Of a stretch of 64,000 bases of DNA, positions 13,756-24,765 are shown piece after piece. Below the pieces are notes generated by a model. That model worked only from the letters and a program-made list of their open reading frames with translations, was not told the origin of the DNA and searched no databases. Each line of letters begins with the position of its first letter. Positions within the stretch are counted from its first letter, which is position 1. The stretch covers positions 1-64,000 of the forward strand of contig NZ_JFZJ01000003.1 of assembly GCF_000636015.1 (NCBI RefSeq). Reading direction: 5' to 3'. The stretch comes from Rhodomicrobium udaipurense JA643. GTDB taxonomy: Bacteria; Pseudomonadota; Alphaproteobacteria; Rhizobiales; Rhodomicrobiaceae. The position numbers and the translations under genes were made by a program.

Positions 13756-14136
13756 ATGTCGAAACCGAAAACAGAGCGGCGGATCAAGGACAACGAGGCT
13801 CAGGCTGTGGCGCGCTCGCTTCGTGTGAGCCCGCAGAAGCTGAACCTCGTCGCCCAGCTCATTCGCGGTAAGAAGGTGGACAAGGCTCTCGCAGACCTCA
13901 CCTTCTCTCGCAAGCGCATCGCGCAGGACGTGAAGAAGACGCTTCAATCGGCCATCGCGAATGCCGAGAACAACCACAATCTCGACGTCGATCAGCTCAT
14001 CGTCGCCGAAGCCTATGTGGGCAAGAACCTCGTGCTGAAGCGCTTTCATGCTCGCGCCCGCGGTCGCATGGGGCGCATCGAGAAGCCGTTTTCGCAACTC
14101 ACCGTGGTTGTGAGAGAAGTTCAGGAGCAGGCCTAA
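13756..14136 (+). CDS. rplV: 50S ribosomal protein L22
   Basis: A 126-residue L22, whose beta-hairpin forms part of the exit-tunnel constriction. [19 protein letters not shown] and the hairpin region [16 protein letters not shown] match the family. Its stop codon overlaps the rpsC start by one base (TAATG). Confidence 0.97.
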   Translation: MSKPKTERRIKDNEAQAVARSLRVSPQKLNLVAQLIRGKKVDKALADLTFSRKRIAQDVKKTLQSAIANAENNHNLDVDQLIVAEAYVGKNLVLKRFHARARGRMGRIEKPFSQLTVVVREVQEQA

Positions 14137-14900
14137 TGGGTCAGAAAGTCAACCCGATCGGGCTGCGGCTCGGCATTAACCGCACCTGGGACAGTCGCTG
14201 GTACGCGGACAAGGGCGAATACGGCAAGCTTCTGCACGAAGACTTCCGCATCCGCGAGTTCATTATGAAGCAGCGCCGTCAGGCGGGCATCTCAAAGGTC
14301 GTCATCGAGCGCCCGCACCGCAAGTGCCGCGTGACGGTGCACACGGCTCGCCCGGGCATTCTGATCGGCAAGAAGGGTGCGGATATCGAGAAGCTTCGCG
14401 GCCAGCTTGCGAAGTTCACCACGTCTGAGGTGTATCTCAATATCGTCGAAGTTCGGAAGCCCGAGCTTGACGCGACGCTCGCCGCTGAAGGCATCGCCCA
14501 GCAGCTCGAACGCCGCGTTGCGTTTCGCCGCGCCATGAAGCGCGCGACGCAGTCGGCGCTTCGTCTCGGCGCTCAGGGCGTGCGCATTTACGTTGCGGGC
14601 CGTCTCGGCGGCGCAGAAATCGCGCGCATGGAATGGTATCTCGATGGCCGCGTGCCGCTTCATACGCTGCGCGCGGACATCGACTACGGAACGGCCGTAG
14701 CTGAGACCGCTTATGGCGTGATCGGCGTGAAAGTCTGGATCTTCAAGGGCGAAATCCTTGAGCACGATCCGATGGCTCAGGAGCGTCGGTCTCTGGAAAG
14801 CCAGGAGAGCGGTGGTCCGGGCGGTGGTCGTCCAGAAGGACGCGGCCCGCGTCGTGATCGTGGTGATCGAGATCGCGGCGGACGCGATCGCGACCGCTAA
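14136..14900 (+). CDS. rpsC: 30S ribosomal protein S3 with an Arg/Gly/Asp-rich tail
   Basis: A 254-residue S3, part of the mRNA entry site with helicase-like function. [20 protein letters not shown] and the KH-domain motif [17 protein letters not shown] are intact. The C-terminal 35 or so residues after AQERRSLE are an unusual low-complexity tail of Gly, Arg and Asp (for example [19 protein letters not shown]) that makes the protein longer than the E. coli form (233). Such extensions occur in Alphaproteobacteria. A 59-nt gap follows before rplP. Confidence 0.97.
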   Translation: MGQKVNPIGLRLGINRTWDSRWYADKGEYGKLLHEDFRIREFIMKQRRQAGISKVVIERPHRKCRVTVHTARPGILIGKKGADIEKLRGQLAKFTTSEVYLNIVEVRKPELDATLAAEGIAQQLERRVAFRRAMKRATQSALRLGAQGVRIYVAGRLGGAEIARMEWYLDGRVPLHTLRADIDYGTAVAETAYGVIGVKVWIFKGEILEHDPMAQERRSLESQESGGPGGGRPEGRGPRRDRGDRDRGGRDRDR

Positions 14901-14959
14901 ACGAAAAGGCTTAAGACCCGCAGCCTTGTTTGGCGCGGCTTTGGATCATGGTGTGAGCG

Positions 14960-15391
14960 ATGCTGCAACCGAAGAAAACAAAGTTCAGGAAGGCCTTTAA
15001 AGGCCGGATGAATGGCAATGCCAAAGGCGGCACTTCGCTTAACTTTGGCAGTTATGGCCTGAAGGCTCTGGAACCGGAACGCGTGACGGCGCGGCAGATC
15101 GAGGCGGCTCGCCGCGCGATCACCCGCCAGATGAAGCGCGCGGGCCGCGTCTGGATCCGCATATTCCCGGACCTGCCGGTTTCAAAGAAGCCGACTGAAG
15201 TCCGTATGGGTAAGGGCAAGGGCTCGCCGGAATTCTGGGCGGCGCGCGTCAAGCCGGGCAAGATCATGTTCGAGATCGATGGTGTCGGCGAGGAAACCGC
15301 TCGCGAGGCTCTGCGTCTCGGCGCGGCGAAGCTGCCGATCCGCACCCGCGTGGTTGTGCGTCTCGGCGAAATCGCGGCTGTGAAGGAATAA
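14960..15391 (+). CDS. rplP: 50S ribosomal protein L16
   Basis: A 143-residue L16, which helps position the tRNA acceptor stem at the A site. It begins [19 protein letters not shown] and contains [20 protein letters not shown], both diagnostic. Length is within the family range (136-144). It lies 7 nt before rpmC. Confidence 0.97.
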   Translation: MLQPKKTKFRKAFKGRMNGNAKGGTSLNFGSYGLKALEPERVTARQIEAARRAITRQMKRAGRVWIRIFPDLPVSKKPTEVRMGKGKGSPEFWAARVKPGKIMFEIDGVGEETAREALRLGAAKLPIRTRVVVRLGEIAAVKE

Positions 15392-15398
15392 GGCGGCC

Positions 15399-15602
15399 AT
15401 GAAACTCGAAGACATTCGCAAATTCACGCTGGATCAGCTTGAGGACGAACTTATCAAGCTGAAGCGCGAGCAGTTCAACCTTCGCTTTCAGAAGGCGTCG
15501 TCGCAGTTGAACAACACGGCGCGCGTCAGAGACGTCCGGCGCACCATTGCGCGTATCAAGACGGTCGAGCGCGAGAAGCGCGTCGCCGAAGCGCAAAGTT
15601 AA
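15399..15602 (+). CDS. rpmC: 50S ribosomal protein L29
   Basis: A 67-residue helical L29 found next to L23 at the tunnel exit. [20 protein letters not shown] is the conserved core. It is 11 nt upstream of rpsQ. Confidence 0.96.
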   Translation: MKLEDIRKFTLDQLEDELIKLKREQFNLRFQKASSQLNNTARVRDVRRTIARIKTVEREKRVAEAQS

Positions 15603-15613
15603 GGAAGAAGAAA

Positions 15614-15868
15614 ATGCCGAAGCGCGTTTTGCAGGGTGTGGTAGTCTCGGACAAGAACGACAAGACCGTTGTCGTGCAGGTCGAACGCCGTCTGACGCAC
15701 CCGGTTCTGAAGAAGACGGTGCGCCTGACGAAGAAGTATCATGCGCACGACGAGAACAACACCTTCCATGAGGGCGACTTGGTTCGCATTCAGGAAAGTG
15801 CTCCGATTTCGAAAAACAAGCGGTGGGTCGTCCTTGATCCGGCGACATCCGGACCATCGTCTGAGTGA
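15614..15868 (+). CDS. rpsQ: 30S ribosomal protein S17
   Basis: An 84-residue S17, an early assembly protein that binds 16S r[23 protein letters not shown] and [16 protein letters not shown] match the family. GGAAGAAG immediately upstream of 15614 is the ribosome binding site. Confidence 0.97.
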   Translation: MPKRVLQGVVVSDKNDKTVVVQVERRLTHPVLKKTVRLTKKYHAHDENNTFHEGDLVRIQESAPISKNKRWVVLDPATSGPSSE

Positions 15869-15917
15869 TTGAACGCGGGGCGGCCCAAGAGCTTCCTCGT
15901 CTGAAAGGTGAACTGCA

Positions 15918-16286
15918 ATGATACAGATGCAAACTAATCTGGATGTCGCCGACAACAGCGGCGCGCGCCGGGTCATGTGCATCAAGGTGCTCGGCGGCTC
16001 GATGCGTCGGACCGCCACGATTGGCGACGTCATCGTCGTCAGCGTGAAGGAAGCCATCCCGAAGGGCCGCGTCAAAAAGGGCCAGGTGATGAAGGCGGTG
16101 ATCGTGCGCACATCGTTTCCGGTGCGCCGTCCCGATGGCAGCGTGATCCGCTTCGACTCGAACGCCGCCGTGCTCATCAACAACCAGCGCGAGCCGATCG
16201 GTACGCGCATTTTCGGACCGGTGCCGCGCGAACTCCGCGCCAAGCAGCATATGAAAATCATCTCGCTTGCGCCTGAGGTGCTGTAA
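15918..16286 (+). CDS. rplN: 50S ribosomal protein L14
   Basis: A 122-residue L14 at the subunit interface. [20 protein letters not shown] is unmistakable. It begins 49 nt after rpsQ, and its TAA overlaps the rplX ATG by one base. Confidence 0.98.
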   Translation: MIQMQTNLDVADNSGARRVMCIKVLGGSMRRTATIGDVIVVSVKEAIPKGRVKKGQVMKAVIVRTSFPVRRPDGSVIRFDSNAAVLINNQREPIGTRIFGPVPRELRAKQHMKIISLAPEVL

Positions 16287-16612
16287 TGACGCAGCCTAAG
16301 CTGAAAATAAAAAAAGGCGACAAGGTCGTCGTCCTGACTGGGCGCGACAAGGGCAAGCACGGCGAAGTCGTGAAGGTGTTCCCGACCGAAAATCGCGCAG
16401 TGGTGCAGGGCGTGAACGTCGTCCAGCGTCACCAGAAGCAGTCGGCTGCGCAGGAAGGCGGCATCGTCGCCAAGGAAGCGCCGATTCACATTTCGAATAT
16501 CGCGCTGGAAGATCCGAAGGACGGGTCGGCTACGCGCGTCGGTTTTAAAATCCTGGATGACGGGCGCAAGGTGCGGGTTGCCAAGCGCTCGGGCGAGACG
16601 ATCGATGACTAA
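16286..16612 (+). CDS. rplX: 50S ribosomal protein L24
   Basis: A 108-residue L24, an assembly initiator of the 50S subunit. The KOW-type motif [20 protein letters not shown] lies at the N-terminus. It overlaps rplN by 1 nt and rplE by 8 nt, so the three are tightly coupled. Confidence 0.97.
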   Translation: MTQPKLKIKKGDKVVVLTGRDKGKHGEVVKVFPTENRAVVQGVNVVQRHQKQSAAQEGGIVAKEAPIHISNIALEDPKDGSATRVGFKILDDGRKVRVAKRSGETIDD

Positions 16613-17177
16613 GCAAGCGGAAGCCACGAACGGGTACGTGCCCCGGCTCAAGACACGCTACATCGAGGTCGCGCGTCCGGCCCTGATGGAAGAATTCAAG
16701 TACTCGAATCCCATGCGGGTTCCCGAGATCACGAAGGTCGTGCTCAATATGGGCATCGGCGAAGCGACGGCCGACCGCAAGAAGGTCGAGCAGGCGACGC
16801 GCGACATGACGCTCATCGCTGGCCAGAAGCCGGTCATGACCAAGTCTCGCAAGTCCATCGCGGGCTTCAAGCTGCGCGAAAACATGGCGATCGGCTGCAA
16901 GGTCACGCTTCGCAAGGCGCGCATGTACGAGTTTCTTGACAGGCTCGTCACGATTGCCCTGCCGCGCGTCAAGGACTTTCGTGGTCTGAACGCAAAGAGC
17001 TTCGACGGGCGTGGCAACTACGCGCTGGGCGTCAAGGAGCACATCATTTTCCCGGAAATCGACTACGACAAGGTCGAGCAGATCTGGGGCATGGACATCA
17101 TCGTGTGCACCACGGCCGAGACGGACGACGAGGCTCGCGCACTTCTGAAACAATTCAACTTCCCCTTCCGGCAGTAG
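16605..17177 (+). CDS. rplE: 50S ribosomal protein L5
   Basis: A 190-residue L5, a 5S rRNA-binding protein of the central protuberance. [20 protein letters not shown] and the [15 protein letters not shown]-like segment near the C-terminus are present. The start at 16605 ([10 protein letters not shown]) is used instead of an earlier in-frame ATG because it fits the family length and lies at the rplX stop. Confidence 0.97.
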   Translation: MTKQAEATNGYVPRLKTRYIEVARPALMEEFKYSNPMRVPEITKVVLNMGIGEATADRKKVEQATRDMTLIAGQKPVMTKSRKSIAGFKLRENMAIGCKVTLRKARMYEFLDRLVTIALPRVKDFRGLNAKSFDGRGNYALGVKEHIIFPEIDYDKVEQIWGMDIIVCTTAETDDEARALLKQFNFPFRQ

Positions 17178-17194
17178 GGCGAGGGAGGAGCATT

Positions 17195-17500
17195 ATGGCT
17201 AAGACAGGCATGATCGAGCGCAACAACAAGCGTCGGCGCATAGCTGCGCGTGATGCGGAAAAGCGCTCGGAGCTGAAAGCGATCGCGACCGACAAGGATT
17301 TGCCGATGGAGGAGCGCTTTGCCGCGCGCCTCAAGCTCGCGCAGCTTCCCCGGAATGGCTCGCCAACGCGCATCCGTAATCGCTGCGAAGTAACGGGACG
17401 TCCGCGCGGGTTCTACCGCAAGCTGAAGATGTCGCGTATTTCGCTGCGCGAATTGGGTAATCAGGGACTTATCCCCGGTTTGGTGAAGTCGAGCTGGTAG
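17195..17500 (+). CDS. rpsN: 30S ribosomal protein S14
   Basis: A 101-residue long-form S14, lacking the zinc-binding cysteines of the short form. [14 protein letters not shown] and [20 protein letters not shown] identify it. GGGAGGAG lies 6 nt before the ATG at 17195, which decides the start. Confidence 0.97.
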   Translation: MAKTGMIERNNKRRRIAARDAEKRSELKAIATDKDLPMEERFAARLKLAQLPRNGSPTRIRNRCEVTGRPRGFYRKLKMSRISLRELGNQGLIPGLVKSSW

Positions 17501-17513
17501 GGATCACAGAACA

Positions 17514-17912
17514 ATGACGGTTTCCGATCCACTGGGCGATATGCTGACGCGGATTCGCAATGCGCAGATGCGTAGCAGGCCCAAGGTCTCGACCCCTGCG
17601 TCGAAGCTGCGCGCACGCGTCCTCGACGTTCTCCGGGAAGAAGGCTATATCCGCGGCTATGCTGAAATCGAGTATGGCGGCGGCAAGACCGAATTCGAGA
17701 TCGAGCTGAAATATTATGATGGCGCTCCCGTCATTCGTGATATCAAGCGCGTTTCGACCCCCGGTCGCCGCGTCTATTCGAGCGTGCAAGATCTGCCGAC
17801 CATCGCGAATGGTCTTGGCGTCGCGATCCTCTCCACGCCGAAGGGCGTGATGTCGGACACGCGGGCCCGGGCCGAGAATGTCGGCGGCGAGATTTTGTGC
17901 AGCGTGTTCTAA
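17514..17912 (+). CDS. rpsH: 30S ribosomal protein S8
   Basis: A 132-residue S8, an RNA-binding organiser of the 30S platform. In E. coli it also represses the spc operon. [18 protein letters not shown] at the N-terminus and [19 protein letters not shown] at the C-terminus are conserved. A 101-nt stretch without a gene follows. Confidence 0.97.
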   Translation: MTVSDPLGDMLTRIRNAQMRSRPKVSTPASKLRARVLDVLREEGYIRGYAEIEYGGGKTEFEIELKYYDGAPVIRDIKRVSTPGRRVYSSVQDLPTIANGLGVAILSTPKGVMSDTRARAENVGGEILCSVF

Positions 17913-18013
17913 GCCAAGGCTGGAGCACGACAGCGTAAGTTTCTGAACGGCCGGCGAGACGCTGATAGGTGGTCTTGGCCGGAGCAGCAGGAAGAAGAAG
18001 AAGGTTTTGGACG

Positions 18014-18547
18014 ATGTCCCGAATTGGCAAGAAGCCGGTCCCCGTCCCGAAGAACGTGACGGCGACGGTTGAAGGACAGACAGTGACGGTGAAGGGGCCG
18101 AAAGGTCAGCTTTCGCTCACGCTCGTCGACGACGTCGAGGTGAAGCTGGAAGACGGTGCTATTTCCGTCAAGCCCAGAACCGACTCCAAGCGCGCCCGCT
18201 CGATGTGGGGCATGTCGCGCTCCCTGGTGGAAAACCTCGTGGTCGGCACGACGAATGGTTTCAGCCGCACGCTCGAAATCACCGGCGTCGGTTATCGCGC
18301 GGCGATGGACGGCAAGGCGCTGAAGCTCCAGCTTGGCTATAGCCACGACGTGCTGTATGCCATTCCGGAGGGCATCAACGTTGTCGTCCCGAAGCCGACC
18401 GAGATTACGATCTCCGGCATCGAGAAGGATAAGGTCGGCCAGGTAGCGGCTGAAATTCGCGGTTTCCGCGGTCCCGAGCCTTACAAGGGCAAGGGCGTTC
18501 GCTATCAGGGCGAGTACATTCAGCGCAAAGAAGGCAAGAAGAAGTAG
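18014..18547 (+). CDS. rplF: 50S ribosomal protein L6
   Basis: A 177-residue L6 near the factor-binding site. It starts [15 protein letters not shown], which fixes the ATG at 18014, and ends with the conserved [15 protein letters not shown] segment. It is followed by rplR after 9 nt. Confidence 0.97.
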   Translation: MSRIGKKPVPVPKNVTATVEGQTVTVKGPKGQLSLTLVDDVEVKLEDGAISVKPRTDSKRARSMWGMSRSLVENLVVGTTNGFSRTLEITGVGYRAAMDGKALKLQLGYSHDVLYAIPEGINVVVPKPTEITISGIEKDKVGQVAAEIRGFRGPEPYKGKGVRYQGEYIQRKEGKKK

Positions 18548-18556
18548 GGACGAACG

Positions 18557-18919
18557 ATGGCCTCTCCGCTCTCCAGTTACGATCGCCGCAAGGCTCGCGT
18601 TCGTCGCAGCCTGCGCCGGGCGCAGGGCGACCGTCCTCGCCTGTCCGTGTTCCGTTCGTCGAAGAATATCTACGCTCAGATTATCGACGACACGAAGGGA
18701 TACACGCTCGCTTCGGCTTCGAGCCTCGACGCCGATTTCAAGAGCAACCTGTCGAAGGGCACCGACGTCGCCGCAGCTGCGGCGGTTGGCAAGCTTCTCG
18801 CAGAACGCGCGATCAAGGCCGGCATCAAGGATGTCGTCTTCGATCGCGGTGGCTACATGTATCACGGCCGCGTTAAGGCGCTCGCAGACGCCGCTCGCGA
18901 AGCTGGGTTGAACTTCTAA
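18557..18919 (+). CDS. rplR: 50S ribosomal protein L18
   Basis: A 120-residue L18 that binds 5S rRNA together with L5 and L25. [18 protein letters not shown] and the C-terminal [20 protein letters not shown] are diagnostic. Confidence 0.97.
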   Translation: MASPLSSYDRRKARVRRSLRRAQGDRPRLSVFRSSKNIYAQIIDDTKGYTLASASSLDADFKSNLSKGTDVAAAAAVGKLLAERAIKAGIKDVVFDRGGYMYHGRVKALADAAREAGLNF

Positions 18920-18964
18920 TATACGCCTCGGGCTTTGGCCTGAGACAAATGAAAGGGTACGCTC

Positions 18965-19546
18965 GTGGCTCGTGATCCACGTGATAGAGGCAGAGAACGG
19001 GACCGCGACGATCGCGACAGCGAATTCGTGGACAAGCTCGTTCATATCAACCGCGTCGCTAAAGTGGTGAAGGGCGGTCGTCGCTTCGGTTTTGCGGCTC
19101 TCGTCGTCGTAGGTGACCAGAAGGGTCGCGTCGGCTTTGGCCACGGCAAGGCGCGTGAAGTGCCGGACGCCATCAAGAAGGCGACCGACTCCGCGAAGCG
19201 CAATCTTATCCGCGTTCCGCTGCGTGAAGGCCGTACGTTACATCATGACGTGCACGGCCATCACGGTGCGGGCAAGGTGTTCCTTCGCGCAGCGCCTCCC
19301 GGCACCGGTATCATCGCGGGCGGCCCGATGCGCGCCGTCTTCGAGACGCTGGGCGTTCAGGATGTCGTGGCGAAGTCGATCGGAACGTCGAACCCTTACA
19401 ACATGGTTCGCGCGACGTTCGACGCGCTGAAGCATGAGGACAGCCCGCGCGGAGTCGCGGCGCGTCGCGGCAAGAAGGTGAGCGAGATCGTCACCCGTCG
19501 TCGTGATGGCGCGGAAGGCCAAGTCTCCGCTCAAGCTGAGGCGTAA
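18965..19546 (+). CDS. rpsE: 30S ribosomal protein S5
   Basis: A 193-residue S5 at the mRNA entry site, important for accuracy. It begins with GTG at 18965 and has a charged Arg/Asp-rich N-terminal stretch of about 20 residues, common in Alphaproteobacteria. The core motifs [16 protein letters not shown] and [12 protein letters not shown] are intact. It lies 45 nt after rplR. Confidence 0.97.
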   Translation: MARDPRDRGRERDRDDRDSEFVDKLVHINRVAKVVKGGRRFGFAALVVVGDQKGRVGFGHGKAREVPDAIKKATDSAKRNLIRVPLREGRTLHHDVHGHHGAGKVFLRAAPPGTGIIAGGPMRAVFETLGVQDVVAKSIGTSNPYNMVRATFDALKHEDSPRGVAARRGKKVSEIVTRRRDGAEGQVSAQAEA

Positions 19547-19557
19547 GGGAGGCGATC

Positions 19558-19779
19558 ATGGCGGAAGCGAAGAAGACGCTCACCATCGAGCAGATCGGCA
19601 GCCCGATCCGCAGGCCGTTCGACCAGCGTGAGACGCTGATCGGGCTTGGCCTGAACAAGATGCACCGCCGCAAGGTCGTGGTCGATAATCCGGCCATCCG
19701 CGGCATGATCAACAAGGTTTCGCATCTCGTGCGCATCGTTGAAGAAAACGGTGTGCCGGTGGACGCAAAAAAGCGATAA
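19558..19779 (+). CDS. rpmD: 50S ribosomal protein L30
   Basis: A 73-residue L30. [20 protein letters not shown] and [19 protein letters not shown] match the family. It is 11 nt after rpsE. Confidence 0.96.
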   Translation: MAEAKKTLTIEQIGSPIRRPFDQRETLIGLGLNKMHRRKVVVDNPAIRGMINKVSHLVRIVEENGVPVDAKKR

Positions 19780-19812
19780 GGGAAGCGCCACGCGCCGCCC
19801 GGAGACGGAATA

Positions 19813-20364
19813 ATGAAGCTGAACGAGTTGAGAGATAATCCCGGTGCCACGAAGGATCGCATCCGCGTCGGACGCGGCATCGGCTCCGGCAAGGGCAAGA
19901 CGGGCGGTCGCGGCGTCAAGGGCCAGAAGGCTCGCTCGGGCGTGGCCATCAAGGGCTTCGAAGGTGGGCAGATGCCCATCCACATGCGTCTGCCGAAGCG
20001 GGGCTTCAACAATATATTCCGCTTGGAGTTCGCGCACATCAACCTCGACAGGGTTCAGGAAGCCATCGACGCTGGCAAGCTGGACGCCTCCAAGGTGATC
20101 GACGCCGAGGCTCTCGTCGAGAGCGGCGCGGTCCGGCGCGAGCGCGACGGCGTGCGGCTTCTCGCTCGCGGTGAAGTGAAGTCGAAGCTGGCCTTCAAGG
20201 TCGCGAAAGCTTCCGAGGCTGCGGTCAAGGCGGTCGAAGCTGCGGGCGGATCGGTGGAGATAACGATGCCGCGCGAGGACCGTCTCGCCGGTGACGGCAA
20301 GCGCGCGGTACGCCGCCGGGCGGCGCAGGTAAAGCGCGAAGCCCGCGCCCCCAAGGCAGACTGA
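19813..20364 (+). CDS. rplO: 50S ribosomal protein L15
   Basis: A 183-residue L15, a late-assembly protein. [20 protein letters not shown] and the Gly-rich [20 protein letters not shown] segment are diagnostic. It is longer than E. coli L15 (144) because of a charged C-terminal extension, usual for this class. Confidence 0.97.
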   Translation: MKLNELRDNPGATKDRIRVGRGIGSGKGKTGGRGVKGQKARSGVAIKGFEGGQMPIHMRLPKRGFNNIFRLEFAHINLDRVQEAIDAGKLDASKVIDAEALVESGAVRRERDGVRLLARGEVKSKLAFKVAKASEAAVKAVEAAGGSVEITMPREDRLAGDGKRAVRRRAAQVKREARAPKAD

Positions 20365-20502
20365 TTTGGCCGCGCTACGTTCCACGACACCGGATCGTTC
20401 GCACGGCTCTGTGAGCTATAACAGTGACGAATTAACGAGCTAAACTCGCGCAGACGCTCCGGGCGCACCCGCGCCCCAAGCGCCGCAACCGGAGTCGCAG
20501 TC

Positions 20503-21825
20503 ATGGTTTCCGCAGCGGAACAACTCGCCGCTAACCTAAAATTTTCGACGTTTGCAAAAGCCGGCGAGCTCAAGCAGCGGCTCTTGTTCACGCTCGGCGC
20601 CTTGCTGATCTATCGGCTTGGCACATTCATACCGCTGCCCGGGATCGACACCGCGCTGCTTGCGAAGCTGTTCGAAAGCGCCCCGAACACCGTGTTCGGG
20701 ATGCTGAACGTGTTCTCGGGTGGTGCTCTCTCCCGTTCGGCGATCTTCCTCCTGAACATCATGCCGTACATCACGGCGTCGATCATCATTCAGTTGCTGA
20801 CGTCGGTTATTCCGACGCTTGAAACGCTGAAAAAAGAAGGTGAGTCGGGCCGCAAGCAGATCAACCAGTACACGCGATACCTCACTGTGGTGATCGCGAC
20901 GGTACAGGCGACGCTGACCGCGCAGGGGCTGAATAGCTCTGCGCTGGAACCCGGCTGGTTCTTCCAACTCACGACGGTCGTTTCGCTCGTGGGCGGCACG
21001 ATGTTCCTGGTGTGGCTTGGCGAACAGATCACGGCGCGCGGCATCGGCAACGGCGCATCGCTCATCATCTTCGCGGGTATCGTGGCGGAAATGCCGACCG
21101 CGCTGTATCGCATCCTCGAACAGGGCCGTAGCGGCGTGCTTTCTCCCGCCGTCATCCTCGGGCTGTTCGTGATGATGGTCGCGGTGGTTACGGTTGTTGT
21201 CTTCTTCGAGCGTGCGCAGCGCAGGCTGACGATCCAGTATCCGAAGCGCCAGGTCGGCAACCGTATGTTCCAGGGCGACAGCTCGCATCTTCCGCTGAAG
21301 CTGAATGCCTCGGGCGTTATCCCGCCGATCTTCGCCTCGACGCTTCTCTACCTGCCCGCCACCATCGAGCAGATCGTCGGTAAGTCGTCCGAGACGCTGA
21401 ATCAGGTGCTGACGTTGTTCGGGCCGGGGCAGCCGCTCCATATCCTGTTCTATATCGCTCTGATCGTTTTCTTCTGCTTCTTCTATACGCCTATCGTGAT
21501 CAGCCCGAAGGACACGGCCGAGAACCTCAAGAAGTATGGCGGGTTCATCCCCGGCATTCGACCAGGGCAGCGGACGGCGGAATACATCGAGTATGTGATG
21601 ACCCGCATCACGCTCGTCGGCGCGGCTTATGTCTCGGCGGTGTGTATCCTGCCTGAAGTCCTGTCTTACCAGATGCAGGCGCCGTTCTACTTTGGCGGCA
21701 CTTCGCTTCTGATCGTGGTCAGTGTTACGATGGATACGGTCGCCCAGGTGCAGAGCCATCTTCTGGCACACCAGTATGAGGGCCTCATCAAGAAGGCGAA
21801 GCTTAGGGGAGCGAAACGTCGATGA
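20503..21825 (+). CDS. secY: Protein translocase subunit SecY
   Basis: A 440-residue, ten-segment membrane protein that forms the protein-conducting channel with SecE and SecG. RLGTFIPLPGID follows the first amphipathic region, and NIMPYITASIIIQLLT and SGVIPPIFASTLLYLPA are conserved helices. It is separated from rplO by a 138-nt gap and overlaps adk by 4 nt (ATGA). Confidence 0.98.
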   Translation: MVSAAEQLAANLKFSTFAKAGELKQRLLFTLGALLIYRLGTFIPLPGIDTALLAKLFESAPNTVFGMLNVFSGGALSRSAIFLLNIMPYITASIIIQLLTSVIPTLETLKKEGESGRKQINQYTRYLTVVIATVQATLTAQGLNSSALEPGWFFQLTTVVSLVGGTMFLVWLGEQITARGIGNGASLIIFAGIVAEMPTALYRILEQGRSGVLSPAVILGLFVMMVAVVTVVVFFERAQRRLTIQYPKRQVGNRMFQGDSSHLPLKLNASGVIPPIFASTLLYLPATIEQIVGKSSETLNQVLTLFGPGQPLHILFYIALIVFFCFFYTPIVISPKDTAENLKKYGGFIPGIRPGQRTAEYIEYVMTRITLVGAAYVSAVCILPEVLSYQMQAPFYFGGTSLLIVVSVTMDTVAQVQSHLLAHQYEGLIKKAKLRGAKRR

Positions 21826-22478
21826 ACATTATTCTGCTTGGGCCTCCCGGCTCCGGCAAGGGCACGCAGTCGAAATATCTCGAAGACAATTTCGGCCTCA
21901 AGCAGCTTTCGTCGGGAGACATGCTGCGAGCGGCTGTTACGAACGGCACCGAGGTCGGCAAGTTGGCGAAATCCTATATGGAAAGCGGCCAGCTAGTCCC
22001 GGACGAGGTCGTCATGGGAGTTGTCTTCGAGACGCTGGAAAACTTCCCCGCAGACAAGCCGGGATTCATTCTCGACGGGTTTCCGCGGACGAATCAGCAG
22101 GCCGAGGAACTCGACGTGTTTCTCACGAAGCACGGCAAGAACATCGGAGCGGTGATCCTTGTGGATGTGCCGGACGATCTTCTCGTCAAGCGGATCGCGG
22201 GTCGCTTTACGTGCGGGAGCTGCGGTGAGGTTTACAACGACTTCTTCCGCCTTCCGAAGGCTGAGAACACCTGCGACCGTTGCGGCGGCACAGCGTTCAA
22301 GCGGCGCTCGGACGACAAGCCGGAAACGGTGAAGGAGCGCCTTGAGGTCTACCACACGCAGACGAAGCCGCTGGTGGACTTCTACAAGGCGCAGGGCAAG
22401 CTGAAGACGGTTAATGGCGACGCGCCCATTGAAACGGTAACGCGTCAGATGAACGACATCCTGGGCGCGGCGGGCTGA
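21822..22478 (+). CDS. adk: Adenylate kinase, zinc-LID type
   Basis: A 218-residue enzyme catalysing ATP + AMP = 2 ADP. The P-loop LLGPPGSGKGTQSKYL is at the N-terminus and FILDGFPRT marks the AMP site. The LID domain carries four cysteines in two CxxC pairs (residues about 131/134 and 151/154), the structural zinc-binding form. It is coupled to secY by a 4-nt overlap, a common arrangement in bacteria. Confidence 0.98.
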   Translation: MNIILLGPPGSGKGTQSKYLEDNFGLKQLSSGDMLRAAVTNGTEVGKLAKSYMESGQLVPDEVVMGVVFETLENFPADKPGFILDGFPRTNQQAEELDVFLTKHGKNIGAVILVDVPDDLLVKRIAGRFTCGSCGEVYNDFFRLPKAENTCDRCGGTAFKRRSDDKPETVKERLEVYHTQTKPLVDFYKAQGKLKTVNGDAPIETVTRQMNDILGAAG

Positions 22479-22683
22479 GGCTCCCGTGCATCGTTCGAGG
22501 CGCAAGATCGTTCGCAGACTTTCTTGCGCATTCGCGGCTGGACTTATTGGCAAAGGGTGACTATATTGGCGCCCTTGGCTCATGATCTGCGGTTGCCTGG
22601 GGGTATTCGCCTCGCAGGAGCCGTTGTCTTATTTATAGTATGAGCGGACACCCGCTCGAACTTAGCAACACGACGAGGACCAC

Positions 22684-23052
22684 GTGGCACGTATCGCGGG
22701 TGTGAACATCCCTTCCAATAAGCGCGTTGAAATCGGCCTTCGCTACATCCATGGCATCGGCGCGAAATTCGCGAAGGAAATCTGTGACAAGGTCAGCATC
22801 CCGGTGGAACGCCGGGTCAATGAGCTGAGCGACGCAGAGATCCTGCAAATCCGCGAAGTTATCGACCGCGACTATGTTGTCGAGGGCGATCTTCGTCGCG
22901 AAGTTGCGATGAACATCAAGCGGCTGATGGATTTGGGCTGCTATCGTGGCCTTCGGCATCGCCGTGGGCTGCCTGTGCGCGGCCAGCGGACGCACACGAA
23001 CGCGCGCACACGGAAAGGTCCGGCCAAGCCTATCGCCGGTAAAAAGAAGTAA
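22684..23052 (+). CDS. rpsM: 30S ribosomal protein S13
   Basis: A 122-residue S13 that contacts the 50S subunit and P-site tRNA. It starts with GTG and reads [20 protein letters not shown], with the C-terminal [18 protein letters not shown] intact. The 205-nt gap upstream probably contains a promoter for the alpha operon, but no convincing hexamer pair stands out. The spc-type rpmJ gene usually found here in E. coli is absent. Confidence 0.97.
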   Translation: MARIAGVNIPSNKRVEIGLRYIHGIGAKFAKEICDKVSIPVERRVNELSDAEILQIREVIDRDYVVEGDLRREVAMNIKRLMDLGCYRGLRHRRGLPVRGQRTHTNARTRKGPAKPIAGKKK

Positions 23053-23143
23053 GGGCTGGCTTTTGAAGGTGGCGCGGTCTTCTTCCGGCATCACGTCGGA
23101 TTTGAAGATCGCGTTGTAGCTTCGATTTTTTGGGACTGGGACG

Positions 23144-23533
23144 ATGGCGAAGGAAAAAGCGCGCGTCAAACGCCGCGAGAAGAAAAATATTGCATCGGGC
23201 GTTGCGCACGTGAATGCGAGCTTCAACAACACGATGATCACGATCACCGACGCGCAGGGCAATGCGATTTCATGGTCGTCTTCCGGCGCTATGGGCTTCA
23301 AGGGTTCGCGTAAGTCGACGCCCTATGCAGCGCAGGTCGCCGCCGAAGACGCTGGCCGCAAGGCGCAGGAGCATGGCATGCGCACGATCGAGATCGAGGT
23401 GAGCGGCCCGGGTTCGGGACGTGAGTCGGCTTTGCGTGCGCTTCAGGCTTGCGGTTTTCAGGTAACGTCGATCCGCGACGTGACCCCAATCCCGCACAAT
23501 GGCTGCCGCCCGCGCAAGCGCCGTCGCGTTTAA
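23144..23533 (+). CDS. rpsK: 30S ribosomal protein S11
   Basis: A 129-residue S11 of the 30S platform. [18 protein letters not shown] and [18 protein letters not shown] are invariant family segments. It lies 91 nt after rpsM and 158 nt before rpoA. Confidence 0.98.
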   Translation: MAKEKARVKRREKKNIASGVAHVNASFNNTMITITDAQGNAISWSSSGAMGFKGSRKSTPYAAQVAAEDAGRKAQEHGMRTIEIEVSGPGSGRESALRALQACGFQVTSIRDVTPIPHNGCRPRKRRRV

Positions 23534-23691
23534 GTGGCGATGCCTAGCCATCCCGGCGGAGCGACGACTTTTTGCATTCCCGACGCGCCGACGTTTTGAC
23601 GAGCGGCGCAAATCGAGGCTGGGGCAAGCTTCGTATGAATTAACGAGCGCGAGGAACCTCGCGTTCGATGCCGCCGTATAAGGAAAGAAAC

Positions 23692-24708
23692 GTGCTTAAC
23701 AAGAATTGGCAGGATCTCATCAAGCCGGGCAAGATCAATGTGGTCCCCGGGGCGAATCCGAAATACGTGGCTTCAATTGTCGCGGAGCCGCTTGAGCGCG
23801 GTTTCGGGCTTACGCTCGGCAACGCGCTGCGCCGCGTGCTGCTTTCGTCTCTTCAAGGCGGCGCGGTCACGACTATTCATATCGACGGCGTGCTGCACGA
23901 GTTCTCGTCCATCCCGGGCGTTCGTGAAGACGTCACTGACATCGTGCTGAACGTCAAGGAAGTTGCCCTCCGCATCCATTCCGAGGGCGTGAAGCGCATG
24001 GTTCTGCGCAAGGAAGGCCCCGGCGTCGCCCGCGCGCGCGACATTGAGGCCGGTCCGGACGTTGAAATCCTCAATCCCGACCATATCCTATGCACGCTCG
24101 ACGAAGGCGCGACCGTCCGTATGGAGCTGACAGCGGCCATCGGCAAGGGGTATGTGCCCGCCGAGCGCAATCGCCCGGATGACGCGCCAATCGGCCTCAT
24201 CCCCGTAGATAGCCTTTACAGCCCGGTCAAGAAGGTCTCGTACCGCATCGCGAACACGCGCGAAGGGCAGATCCTCGATTACGACAAGCTGACGCTCGAT
24301 GTCGAGACGAACGGCGCGGTGTCACCGGAAGACGCGGTGGCGCTCGCAGCTCGCATCATTCAGGATCAGCTGTCGATCTTTGTGAACTTCGAAGAGCCGC
24401 GCAAGGAAGTTGCCGAGGAGCGCATCCCGCAACTCGAGTTCAACGCGGCGTTGCTGAAGAAGGTGGACGAACTCGAGCTTTCGGTGCGTTCGGCGAACTG
24501 CCTGAAGAACGACAATATCGTCTACATCGGCGATCTGATCCAGAAGACCGAAGCGGAGATGTTGCGCACGCCGAATTTCGGGCGTAAGTCTCTGAACGAA
24601 ATCAAAGAGGTGCTGGCCGGCATGGGGCTGCATCTCGGCATGGAAGTCCCGAACTGGCCGCCGGAGAACATCGAAGAACTGGCGAAGCGCTTCGAGGACC
24701 ATTACTAA
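23692..24708 (+). CDS. rpoA: RNA polymerase alpha subunit
   Basis: A 338-residue alpha subunit, which dimerises to nucleate RNA polymerase and contacts UP elements and activators. The N-terminal domain includes [20 protein letters not shown]-type sequence, and the C-terminal domain includes [21 protein letters not shown] choose the GTG at 23692 (reading [14 protein letters not shown]): it matches the usual N-terminus and has AGGAAAG about 5 nt upstream. An ATG at 23668 would add eight residues and overlap that ribosome binding site. Confidence 0.96.
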   Translation: MLNKNWQDLIKPGKINVVPGANPKYVASIVAEPLERGFGLTLGNALRRVLLSSLQGGAVTTIHIDGVLHEFSSIPGVREDVTDIVLNVKEVALRIHSEGVKRMVLRKEGPGVARARDIEAGPDVEILNPDHILCTLDEGATVRMELTAAIGKGYVPAERNRPDDAPIGLIPVDSLYSPVKKVSYRIANTREGQILDYDKLTLDVETNGAVSPEDAVALAARIIQDQLSIFVNFEEPRKEVAEERIPQLEFNAALLKKVDELELSVRSANCLKNDNIVYIGDLIQKTEAEMLRTPNFGRKSLNEIKEVLAGMGLHLGMEVPNWPPENIEELAKRFEDHY

Positions 24709-24765
24709 CAGACCAATCAGACCGCGGGGCGCAGTCCGGCGCGGCGAAGTTTTGAGGACGAGACA

